Source: JADJPL01 sp964607915 (GTDB lineage Bacteria; Bacteroidota; Bacteroidia; Chitinophagales; Saprospiraceae). From it: a stretch of 54,556 bases of DNA. Below, piece after piece: positions 34,963 to 42,777 of this stretch (positions within the stretch are counted from its first letter, which is position 1; each line of letters starts with the position of its first letter). A model generated the notes under the pieces. It was not told the origin of the DNA. It ran no database searches and saw nothing but the letters and a program-made list of their open reading frames with translations. The DNA is taken from positions 1 through 54,556 of the forward strand of contig CAZSMU010000008.1 of the NCBI GenBank assembly GCA_964607915.1, given 5' to 3'. The position numbers were made by a program, and so were the translations under genes.

Positions 34963-36243
34963 ATGAGCGAAAAAATTATATCCTTCACCATAGACGGCAA
35001 GCCCTGCCAGGCTCCGGAAGGCCAGAACCTCGTCAAAGCTGCCGAGGCCAACGGGGTACATATCCCCTCCCTTTGTTATTACGAACATATTGACCCCCCT
35101 CTGGGAGCCTGCCGCGTCTGCGTCGTCAAAGCAGATGGCCGCGACGTGGCCGGATGCACGACGAAGGTGCGCGAAGGGATGCGCGTTGACTTCGAGACGC
35201 CTGAACTCAAAGATGTTCGCAAGGCCATGGTAGAAATGATCTTCGCCGAAGGCAACCACTTTTGTCCTGCCTGCGAAAAAAGCGGCGACTGCGACCTCCA
35301 GGGCCTGGGCTATCGCATGGGCGTAAGTTCCACGCGATTTCCACACCTCTTCCTCGACCGCTTGATAGACTATCGCCCCAAGCGTCTCGTGGTGGACCAT
35401 AACCGCTGCATTCTCTGCCGCCGCTGCGTCGAGGAAGTGCATGCCGACGGTGGATACCCCGTGTTCAGCTACCTGAACCGGGGCGCAGAAACGGTCGTGC
35501 AGGTAGACTACGAACAGGAAGCGCGCCTCAGCGAAGCACAAGCGATGCAGGCTATGCATATCTGCCCGGTCGGGGCAATCCTGGTGCGCGGAAAGAGCCA
35601 GCCACGCCCCCGCGGTGAACGAAAGTACGACCTGGAAGACGCCGCCGAAGTGGTGGTGCAGCCGAATCCCACCCCGCCTGCCGCCCTACTGCCCGGCCAA
35701 GCCAAAAAGGTGATTGCCACTACCTCCTTGGCAGGTTGCTTCGGCTGCCACATGTCGCTGCTCGATATAGACGAAGAACTCCTGGACATCATCGAATGGG
35801 TCGAAATCGATAAATCCCCACTCACCGATATCAAGCGCTTCAGCAAGCGCTGCGACATCGGGATTATCGAAGGAGGCTGCTGTAACGATGAAAATATCGA
35901 AGTACTGCGCGCCTTCCGCGAAAACTGCGATGTACTGATCGCCCTGGGCGAATGCGCCATCTGGGGAGGCCTGCCTGCTATGCGCAACACCATCCCGCTC
36001 GACGAGTGCCTAGACGAAGCATACGGCCGGGCCACGGCCGATCAGGAGTCCGGGAAAGTCATCCCCTATCACGAAGATTTGCCCGAAATACTGGATCGCG
36101 TCTATGGATGCAACGATATCGTGGACATTGACTACTACATCCCGGGCTGCCCGCCCGATGCCAGCCATATCTGGAAAGTGGTAAAGAACATCCTCCTGGG
36201 CACCGATTATTCCATTCTTCACGCTGAATTCAAATACGACTGA
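34963..36243 (+). CDS. HoxU-HoxY fusion: diaphorase small subunit joined to hydrogenase small subunit
   Basis: A single 426 aa frame. Residues 1-210 are HoxU/NuoG-N-like: [2Fe-2S] Cys in CYYEHIDPPLGACRVC, HFCPACEKSGDC ([4Fe-4S] with a His ligand), and CILCRRC with ICPVGAI for a second [4Fe-4S]. A linker rich in Pro (about 211-246) leads to HoxY (247-426): LAGCFGCHMSLLDID, CDIGIIEGG, LGECAIWGGLPAMRN and IPGCPPD carry the proximal [4Fe-4S] ligands. The two are separate genes in the Ralstonia-type hoxFUYH operon. Its stop overlaps the hoxH start by 1 nt (TGATG). The start at 34963 fits the ferredoxin-domain N-terminus. Confidence 0.93.
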   Translation: MSEKIISFTIDGKPCQAPEGQNLVKAAEANGVHIPSLCYYEHIDPPLGACRVCVVKADGRDVAGCTTKVREGMRVDFETPELKDVRKAMVEMIFAEGNHFCPACEKSGDCDLQGLGYRMGVSSTRFPHLFLDRLIDYRPKRLVVDHNRCILCRRCVEEVHADGGYPVFSYLNRGAETVVQVDYEQEARLSEAQAMQAMHICPVGAILVRGKSQPRPRGERKYDLEDAAEVVVQPNPTPPAALLPGQAKKVIATTSLAGCFGCHMSLLDIDEELLDIIEWVEIDKSPLTDIKRFSKRCDIGIIEGGCCNDENIEVLRAFRENCDVLIALGECAIWGGLPAMRNTIPLDECLDEAYGRATADQESGKVIPYHEDLPEILDRVYGCNDIVDIDYYIPGCPPDASHIWKVVKNILLGTDYSILHAEFKYD

Positions 36244-37694
36244 TGGGACAGAAAATCGTCATTGACCCCGTCACGCGGGTAGAAGGCCACGGGCGGGTAA
36301 CCCTGCACCTGGACGACGAAGGCCAGGTGTCGGAGGCCCGCTTCCACATCGTCGAGTTCCGGGGATTCGAACGCTTTATCCAGGGGCATCCCTACTGGGA
36401 AGTACCGGCCCTGGTGCAGCGGCTCTGCGGGATATGCCCCGTGAGCCACCACCTGGCCGCTGCCAAAGCCGTGGACCGCCTCGAGGGCCTCGAACCGGAA
36501 GATCTTTCCCCAGCGGCTAATTTACAGCGCCGCCTGGCACACTACGGCCAAATGTTCCAGTCGCACGCCCTGCACTTCTTTTACTTGGCTGCACCTGACC
36601 TCCTCTTTGGGATTGATGCGCCCGCCGGGCAGCGCAACGTAGCTGCACTGGCCGTCGCCAATAAAGAATTGGCCCGCAAGGGTATCCTCATGCGCAAATA
36701 CGGCCAGGAAATCATCCGGGCCGTAGCCGGGAAACGCATCCACGGCATCGCAGCAGTACCCGGCGGGGTGTATAAAGTCTTCACAGAACAAGAACGGGAC
36801 TACTTCATAGACGGCAAAACGCTGCCTTCCATAGATACCATGATCGAATGGTCGCAGGAAACCCTGGATTTCCTGAAAGGATACCACGCACAGCACAGCG
36901 CATTCCTCGACCACTTCGCCGTGTACGATTCCGGCCACCTGAGTCTCGTCGGACAGCACGGGGAAATGGAACTCTACCACGGACGCCTGCGGGCCATAGA
37001 TGCCCAAGGCAATGTAACCCTCTCCGATGTACCCGATGACCACTACCGACGCTATTTCTCCGAAGGCGTCGAGCGCTGGACATACCTCAAGTTCCCCTAT
37101 CTCACCCACCTGGGCCGGCAAAATGGATGGAACCGGGTAGGCCCGCTCGCCCGCGTCAACCTATGCAACTATATCCCCACCCCTCTGGCAGAACGTGAGC
37201 GGCAGGCGTTCAAAGCCCTCACGCAGGGCGCCCCCAACAACCGAACGATGTACTACCACTGGGCTCGCCTGATCGAAATCCTACACAGCGCTGAGGTAAT
37301 GCGCGATATCCTGCACCACCCCGACCTGCTCAGCAGCGACCTCGTGCGCAAGGGCGAACGCCGCTCGGAAGGTATCGGCGTCATCGAAGCGCCCCGCGGC
37401 ACCCTCATCCACCACTACGAAGCCAATGATAAAGGGATGGTCACACGCTGTAACCTCATCGTCTCCACAACCCACAACAACGAGCCGATGAACCGCGCCG
37501 TGCGCGAAGTAGCCGCAAAAACACTCCACAAACAGCCCGAAATTACCGAGGGTATGCTCAATGGGATAGAAGTGGCTATCCGCGCGTATGACCCCTGCCT
37601 GAGTTGCGCCACCCATGCCATCGGCGAGATGCCCCTGAAAGTGGAAATTTGGGATGCCGCCGGGAACCTGGTCCAGGAAAAAATTCGCGATTAA
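36243..37694 (+). CDS. hoxH: NAD-reducing [NiFe]-hydrogenase large subunit
   Basis: A 483 aa catalytic subunit binding the NiFe(CN)2CO site. The N-terminal L1 motif is RLCGICPVSHH (C62, C65) and the C-terminal L2 motif is DPCLSCATH (C452, C455, H458). Twenty-five residues follow H458, the peptide removed by the maturation protease. The IDPVTRVEGHGRVTLHLDDE opening is typical of group 3. Together with HoxF and HoxUY it forms a soluble bidirectional, NAD-linked enzyme. The protease gene follows 5 nt downstream. hyp maturation genes are not in the window. Confidence 0.96.
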   Translation: MGQKIVIDPVTRVEGHGRVTLHLDDEGQVSEARFHIVEFRGFERFIQGHPYWEVPALVQRLCGICPVSHHLAAAKAVDRLEGLEPEDLSPAANLQRRLAHYGQMFQSHALHFFYLAAPDLLFGIDAPAGQRNVAALAVANKELARKGILMRKYGQEIIRAVAGKRIHGIAAVPGGVYKVFTEQERDYFIDGKTLPSIDTMIEWSQETLDFLKGYHAQHSAFLDHFAVYDSGHLSLVGQHGEMELYHGRLRAIDAQGNVTLSDVPDDHYRRYFSEGVERWTYLKFPYLTHLGRQNGWNRVGPLARVNLCNYIPTPLAERERQAFKALTQGAPNNRTMYYHWARLIEILHSAEVMRDILHHPDLLSSDLVRKGERRSEGIGVIEAPRGTLIHHYEANDKGMVTRCNLIVSTTHNNEPMNRAVREVAAKTLHKQPEITEGMLNGIEVAIRAYDPCLSCATHAIGEMPLKVEIWDAAGNLVQEKIRD

Positions 37695-37699
37695 CCCCT

Positions 37700-38146
37700 A
37701 TGCCTTTTTTTTCAAAAAAAACGCTCTTGCTCGCGATTGGCAACGCTTCCCGAGGCGACGACGGACTGGGCTGGGCCCTGGCCGAAGCGCTTGAAGCTAC
37801 CAGGCGCTTTCCAGGCGATATCGCCTTGCGCTACCAATTGCAAATCGAAGATGCAGAACTGTGCGCGCAATACGATTGCGTCGTCTTCGCCGATGCCTGG
37901 AAAACAACGGCCCCACAAGACTGTCTGCTGAAACCCTGCCCCGCAACCCCGGAAGCCTCCTTCACCACCCACGCGCTGTCGCCTGGCTCCATCCTCTATC
38001 TCTGCCAATCCGTTTTCGACCGAAGCCCCGATGCCTGGCTGCTCCTCATGCGGGGCAACCGCTGGGAGTTGGGGGAAAGCCTGAGTCCGCAAGGAGAAAA
38101 ATCCCTGGCAAAAGGGCTGGGTTGCTTACTGGAAAAAGTGCCGTAG
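37700..38146 (+). CDS. Hydrogenase maturation protease (HoxW/HycI type)
   Basis: A 148 aa endopeptidase that trims the C-terminal extension of HoxH after nickel insertion. The family motif LLAIGNASRGDDGLGWALAE carries the conserved Asp that senses nickel; a second acidic position follows in VVFADAW and a His in FTTHALSPG. The start ATG at 37700 is 5 nt after hoxH; the frame extending to 37604 lies inside hoxH. The position supports specificity for this HoxH. Last hydrogenase gene of the operon. Confidence 0.88.
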   Translation: MPFFSKKTLLLAIGNASRGDDGLGWALAEALEATRRFPGDIALRYQLQIEDAELCAQYDCVVFADAWKTTAPQDCLLKPCPATPEASFTTHALSPGSILYLCQSVFDRSPDAWLLLMRGNRWELGESLSPQGEKSLAKGLGCLLEKVP

Positions 38147-38235
38147 GTTAAAAATGGTTAATCTTGGGCCTATTGTTTTAACCTGAAGAGCGTCGTATCG
38201 TCTCACTGGTATAAAGCAAACAAAAGCAGAGTACA

Positions 38236-39111
38236 ATGAAAAAAAGTATCTTTTTCGCACTGACACTGCTCCTTTCTACAGGAGCAACTGCGATTAGCGC
38301 CCAGCCAGGTGGCCCCGGTCGGGGTATGGCCCCCCCAAACCAGCCGCTCCAGGACAGAATGGAGGCACTCCAACTGACGGATGCCCAAAAGTCAAAAATG
38401 AAAGAAGTCCGGGAAAAGTACCGATCCCGGTTCCAGACCCTGCGCCAGGAACAAGCACTGGACAGAGAGGCCATGCAAAAGCAAATGGAAGAACTGCGCA
38501 AAGAGTTGCGCGCCGTGCTGGACCCGGCGCAACAGGCTAAATGGGATGCTATGCCACACCGGCCCATCGCCCCCCCTCCTGCCTTCGGCAACAGCCCCCG
38601 CAACTTCCGCCGGCCCGGTGCCGGCCGGATAGCCCGGGGCCCGCAACACCTGCAAAGACCTCCCGCACCGCGACCTCCTTCCGAGCTACAAAAGGAAATA
38701 CAGGCCTACTCCCAAAAGGAAATTCTGCCCGTGCTGCAAAAAGAGCGCAAGGCATTAGAGGCTAAAATCAGCGCAGAAGACCGCGAGCTGCTCGCCAGCT
38801 TGCGCACCCAGGCCAAAGCCCGCATGGCCGTGCGGCCTACAGGGCCGCGCAGAGGCCCCAGGATGGGAAGCAACCGACCCGATTCCCCACAGCAGGAGGC
38901 ATTGGCCAAATTAGAGAAGCGCTATGGAAAGGAAATCCAGAAAATCTTCGCCCGCCTCGAGCCACAGGTAGATAAATGGAACCAGGACATGAAAGCGATT
39001 CGCCAAAAATTTGCAACGCAGGGGCCACCGCGGCCGGTTGCACACAAAGGCCCCTCTGCCTACCGATGGCTGGTGCCGAAGCGCTTCTTATTGATGTCCC
39101 CCAATAAATAG
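38236..39111 (+). CDS. Periplasmic Spy/CpxP-like protein
   Basis: A 291 aa secreted protein (signal peptide to ISAQ). It is helical, very rich in K, R, E, Q and P, and contains an LTDAQ motif (about 47-51) of the LTxxQ type found in Spy and CpxP chaperones, plus a second helical half after a Pro/Arg-rich linker. A role in envelope stress is inferred. Its TAG stop is the outer TAG of element C, so the last residues (MSPNK) may have been set by that insertion. It lies 89 nt after the protease gene; linkage to the hydrogenase is doubtful. Confidence 0.72.
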   Translation: MKKSIFFALTLLLSTGATAISAQPGGPGRGMAPPNQPLQDRMEALQLTDAQKSKMKEVREKYRSRFQTLRQEQALDREAMQKQMEELRKELRAVLDPAQQAKWDAMPHRPIAPPPAFGNSPRNFRRPGAGRIARGPQHLQRPPAPRPPSELQKEIQAYSQKEILPVLQKERKALEAKISAEDRELLASLRTQAKARMAVRPTGPRRGPRMGSNRPDSPQQEALAKLEKRYGKEIQKIFARLEPQVDKWNQDMKAIRQKFATQGPPRPVAHKGPSAYRWLVPKRFLLMSPNK

Positions 39112-39273
39112 ACTTGTTGCGCGGGGGATCATCGCGGGGTCAAAAAGACCCTTTTTCGCCCACACTGTGCCTTTTTTCGGTCATATAGCTAGGCTATACT
39201 CCCTCAAAAAGCCTTCGTGTGGACAAAAAATGACTCTTTTTTCCCTCCTCGCTGACCCCGCGCAACAAGTCTA
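39109..39273 (+). repeat. Palindromic intergenic element, copy C
   Basis: It is 165 bp, same orientation as copy B, with about 8 substitutions and one indel. The right half is identical over about 80 nt. The ends are TAGACTTGTTGCGCGGGG and its complement. The apex loop is TAG where B has GCC, with the TATAGC/GCTATA stem kept. The left TAG is the stop codon of the Spy-like gene. Its right end abuts a separate 31-bp palindrome. Confidence 0.95.
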
Positions 39274-39336
39274 ATAGATTTGAGTCGAGGGGTTTGAAAA
39301 AAGAACTTTTTTCAAACCCCTCGACTCAAATCTATT
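39273..39336. terminator. 31-bp perfect palindrome at the ompH 3' end
   Basis: Two 31-nt arms (39273-39303 and 39306-39336) are perfectly complementary around an AA loop, with A/T-runs near the apex (GAAAAAAG / CTTTTTTC). The right arm contains the ompH stop codon, so the hairpin starts at the end of that gene. With element C alongside, two genes converge on nearly 230 bp of back-to-back palindromes. Confidence 0.8.
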
Positions 39337-39931
39337 TATCCTCTTCCTTCACAGCCGCGCTGTTGAGCCGTTCCAGGACGAGGTCGGTGATGTCGAGCTG
39401 GTCGTTGACCATTAGCACACCGGTACCGGGGCCGTAGTTGAGGATATAGTCATACCCCTTTTCTTCCCTCAGGGCTTTGAGGATGTCTTTGACCTCTTTT
39501 TCCAGGTCGCCGAGCAATTTCTGACGCTCTTCGAGCAGTTGCTTGCCCATGCGCTCCTGCTGGGCAACGAGGCCCTGCTGTTTTTGCGTGAGGCGCTGCT
39601 CTTCCTGCTGGACTTGGTTAGGAGTGAGCAACCCTTGCTGCACTTTTTGCTGGGCCTGCAGGAACTCGCGCTCCAGGGATCGCCCGCTGGCCTGCAAGGC
39701 CGCCTCTGCGTCCTGGCTCTTTTTTTCCAGCGTTTTCACTTTGTCCTGGTAAGATCCATACTTTTCCAACAGGGTATCGGAATTCACGAAAGCAATCTTT
39801 ACGGCCCCAGCGTCTGGTACTGGTTTGCCGGATGGGGCCTTGTCGCCCACCGACTTGAACTGGTTTACCATCAAATAGGCGACCGCAACGATTAGGATAC
39901 CGTTGAGGATGAGAGAAATATTGGTTTTCAT
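39332..39931 (-). CDS. OmpH/Skp-family periplasmic chaperone
   Basis: A 199 aa protein with an N-terminal signal anchor (MKTNISLILNGILIVAVAYL). The Skp opening KIAFVNSDTLLEKYGSYQD is followed by a long Gln/Glu-rich coiled coil (about 70-150) and the closing DYILNYGPGTGVLMVNDQLD-ITDLVLERLN segment. Skp holds unfolded outer-membrane proteins as a trimer; the same role is inferred here. The start is at 39931, before the signal anchor; the frame to 40132 overlaps the next gene. The stop lies within a perfect palindrome. Confidence 0.88.
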   Translation of the reverse strand: MKTNISLILNGILIVAVAYLMVNQFKSVGDKAPSGKPVPDAGAVKIAFVNSDTLLEKYGSYQDKVKTLEKKSQDAEAALQASGRSLEREFLQAQQKVQQGLLTPNQVQQEEQRLTQKQQGLVAQQERMGKQLLEERQKLLGDLEKEVKDILKALREEKGYDYILNYGPGTGVLMVNDQLDITDLVLERLNSAAVKEEDK

Positions 39932-40034
39932 ACGTTGGTTTTTCGTGGTAAATACGCGTATCGTTTCTGCAAAACTCAGATATATTTTTCGCTTTACCAA
40001 AAAATAGGATTCAACGGGCAGGGAAAGCCGCTCT

Positions 40035-41192
40035 TCAAACAGCGCTGTGGAGTTGTTGCCAGATGTGATTGGCCACCCGCTCCGAGTCGCGGTTGATGAC
40101 GCCGAGGATACCTCCCGCAGTATAGTTGTCAAAGCCTACAAAGCAGAGACCGGAGTACTCTTGTGTGCCCACACAAGACTTGGGCAGGCCGTACGCATCG
40201 AGCAATCCGGGGCAAGACCCCAAAAAATCAGGTAGTCCGGGCCGATATCCGGTAGCGAGTACGATAGCCTCAAAAGGCAGTTGGCGGCCATCCACAAAGG
40301 TGACGCCATCCGCAGAGAGAGCCTGTATCGCCGGAACGACCCGGATAGCACCCGATTTTATTTTTTCGACGGTACCCAGGTCCACAACTGGTGTCTGGCC
40401 GGTTTGCCGCAGTTGGGCAGCAGGCGCAATATGGGGGAATCGTATGCCAAATTTACTCAGGTCGCCCACCGCGATGCGACGAAGGAGTTTTCCGATGCGG
40501 TCGCCCAGCCAGACAGGCAGTTTGGCTACTTTGAGCGCTGTGAGCTGAGTGGGCCGCCCCAGAAAATCCCGCGGTACGATATTTACCGGCCCCCGGACGG
40601 ATATCCACGGATGGGCTCCCCGCTCGTACAGATCCAGCGCAATTTCCGCACCGGTATTGCCCATGCCGACGACCAGCACGTTTTTTCCCGCAAAAGCGTC
40701 TCCATTCTTATATGCCTGACTGTGGATAATACGGCCGGAAAAACATTCTTCTCCGGGCAAAACAGGGCGTTGCGGTATGCGATTGACTCCGGTAGCCACG
40801 ACGACAAACGCGCCCTCCATCGTTTCGCCATTGCCGACGCGCACCGACCAGCCTCCCTGGCCAGAGCGCTGCACCTCCAATACCTCGTTTCCAAATCGAG
40901 GATGGATTTGAAAGTGCCGGGCGTACGCCTCCAGGTATTCGGCAAATTCCTTTCGGGGAACGTAGCGCGGATAATGCGCTGGAAAAGGTAGAAACGGCAA
41001 CTGGGAGAGCTCTTTGACCGTATGCAGGTGCAGGCGGTCGTAGTGGCGGTGCCAGGCACTGCCCACCCGCTCGCTTTCTTCCAGCACGACAAAAGGGATA
41101 CCGCGCTGTCGCAGATGGGCGGCAACCGCTAACCCGGCTGGCCCGGCTCCGATAACTACTACAGGTGCTTTGTCTTTTTGTATGGGCGTCAT
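40035..41192 (-). CDS. YUCCA-like flavin-containing monooxygenase
   Basis: A 385 aa FAD/NADPH enzyme. The FAD Rossmann motif is GAGPAG (15-20), the NADPH motif is GMGNTGAE (about 178) and the C-terminal ATGYRP motif is present. The stretch YDRLHLHTVKELSQLPFLPF resembles plant YUCCA and related bacterial FMOs. The substrate is unknown. Last gene of a four-gene minus-strand operon; its start overlaps the stop of the acyl-CoA ligase by 4 nt, so the two are translationally coupled. Confidence 0.88.
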   Translation of the reverse strand: MTPIQKDKAPVVVIGAGPAGLAVAAHLRQRGIPFVVLEESERVGSAWHRHYDRLHLHTVKELSQLPFLPFPAHYPRYVPRKEFAEYLEAYARHFQIHPRFGNEVLEVQRSGQGGWSVRVGNGETMEGAFVVVATGVNRIPQRPVLPGEECFSGRIIHSQAYKNGDAFAGKNVLVVGMGNTGAEIALDLYERGAHPWISVRGPVNIVPRDFLGRPTQLTALKVAKLPVWLGDRIGKLLRRIAVGDLSKFGIRFPHIAPAAQLRQTGQTPVVDLGTVEKIKSGAIRVVPAIQALSADGVTFVDGRQLPFEAIVLATGYRPGLPDFLGSCPGLLDAYGLPKSCVGTQEYSGLCFVGFDNYTAGGILGVINRDSERVANHIWQQLHSAV

Positions 41193-42739
41193 ACCGGTTT
41201 GCGCAGGTCTTTTTTGAGAATCTTACCTGTTGCGCTCATGGGCAGCGCATCCATGAACTCGATGATCCGCGGGTATTTGTAGGCGGCAATCCGCTCTTTG
41301 GTCCAGTCCATGAGCTCCTCGGCACTCACCTCAACATTCGCCTTGCGCACGACGCAGGCCTTGATCTCCTCACCGTACTCTTCGTTCGGCACACCGATGA
41401 CGGCTACCATAGAGACGGCGGGGTGCTGCATCATCAGCTCTTCTACCTCTCGGGGATAGACATTGAACCCCCCGCGGATAATCATGTCCTTGGTGCGGTC
41501 CACGATGTAGAAATACCCGTCGGGGTCCATCACCGCGACATCGCCGGAGTGCATCCATCCGCCTTTTAGCGTTTCCTCGTTAGCATCCGGGCGTTTGTAA
41601 TAGCCTTTCATAACATTGTGGCCCCGATAGAGCAACTGCCCCTTTTCGCCCGGGGGCAAAGGTTGGTCATTTTCGTCGGCAATCATCACTTCAACCCCCC
41701 ATACCGGGGTACCGATACTGCCTGGCTTACGCTCCTGCCCCAAGTGGTTAAACGTGACCACCGGTGAACCTTCCGACATACCGTAGCCTTCAATGATGGG
41801 CACTTTATACATGGCCTCGAAATTGCGCAGCACCTCTACCGGCAGCGAGGCACCTCCGGATGCACACACCCGAAGGTGCTCGCGGATTTTTTCAATAGTC
41901 GCTTCGTCCACCCCGCCGTGTAGCATACCCCAGTACATCGTCGGCACCCCGGCAAAGATGGTCACTTTGTGCTGCACCATGAGCCCGGCGACCGCAGCGG
42001 CGTCGAAGCGGGGAAGCAACACACTGCATACACCGCGGTAAATACCGGCATTCATGAGTACCGTCATGGCGAAAATATGGAACAAGGGCAGCACGATCAA
42101 CTGCGTATCCCTCGGGCCAGACTGGACCAGGTCAGCTGACAGAACGGCGTTGAGCAACAGGTTAGAATGGCTGAGTTCCGCTCCTTTGGGCTTGCCGGTC
42201 GTACCAGACGTGTAAATAATCACTGCCGTATCTTCAGCCTGGGTGGGAGCGGTAGCAAAAACGGGCGATTGCCCTGCCATCAGCATCCCCATAGTGGAGG
42301 CACCTTCTATGGCCGACGGGTCCGTCGGTTTGGGCATGATCAGAAAAAATTCTGTACAGCCGGGTGCTTCCTGAAAGCCCGCGTACGCCTCCTGCCCCAT
42401 CGGCAACTCGGGGGTTCCCACGAATGCGAAATACGCTTTCGCATCGGAATCCTGCAGGTGATACGCCACTTCCTGCCGCTTGAGCAGTACGCTCAGGGGC
42501 ACGACGACAGCCCCCGCCTTCAATATGCCAAAATAGAGGATGGGAAAATACGGCAGGTTCAGGCAGGTGAGCGCGACCTTGTCGCCCGGCTGTATCCCTT
42601 TGGCCCGCAGGCCGTTGGCAATCTGGTTGGCGGCACCGTTGACCTGTGCGTAGGTCAGATGGGTATCCATGAATACGAAGGCGTCTTTGCCCGGGTAACG
42701 ACGGGCACTATCTTCGAGCAGGACAGATAAGTTGAGCAT
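41189..42739 (-). CDS. Acyl-CoA ligase (AMP-binding, long-chain fatty acid type)
   Basis: A 516 aa ANL-superfamily enzyme that activates a carboxylic acid to an acyl-CoA. The P-loop is YTSGTTGKPKGAELSH, followed by EGYGMSEGSPVVTFNH (A5), HSGDVAVMDPDGYFYIVDRT (A7/A8) and the catalytic Lys in TGKILKKDLR (A10). The start was set at 42739 (MLNLSVLLEDSARRYPGKDA); the frame to 42982 lies inside the GMC gene. The context (GMC alcohol oxidase upstream, FMO downstream) suggests oxidation of an alcohol or lipid to an acid and then CoA activation; this is inference. Confidence 0.92.
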   Translation of the reverse strand: MLNLSVLLEDSARRYPGKDAFVFMDTHLTYAQVNGAANQIANGLRAKGIQPGDKVALTCLNLPYFPILYFGILKAGAVVVPLSVLLKRQEVAYHLQDSDAKAYFAFVGTPELPMGQEAYAGFQEAPGCTEFFLIMPKPTDPSAIEGASTMGMLMAGQSPVFATAPTQAEDTAVIIYTSGTTGKPKGAELSHSNLLLNAVLSADLVQSGPRDTQLIVLPLFHIFAMTVLMNAGIYRGVCSVLLPRFDAAAVAGLMVQHKVTIFAGVPTMYWGMLHGGVDEATIEKIREHLRVCASGGASLPVEVLRNFEAMYKVPIIEGYGMSEGSPVVTFNHLGQERKPGSIGTPVWGVEVMIADENDQPLPPGEKGQLLYRGHNVMKGYYKRPDANEETLKGGWMHSGDVAVMDPDGYFYIVDRTKDMIIRGGFNVYPREVEELMMQHPAVSMVAVIGVPNEEYGEEIKACVVRKANVEVSAEELMDWTKERIAAYKYPRIIEFMDALPMSATGKILKKDLRKPV

Positions 42740-42777
42740 ACAAAAAGTTTTTAAGAGCGTGTCAAGAAGAGTCCGTA

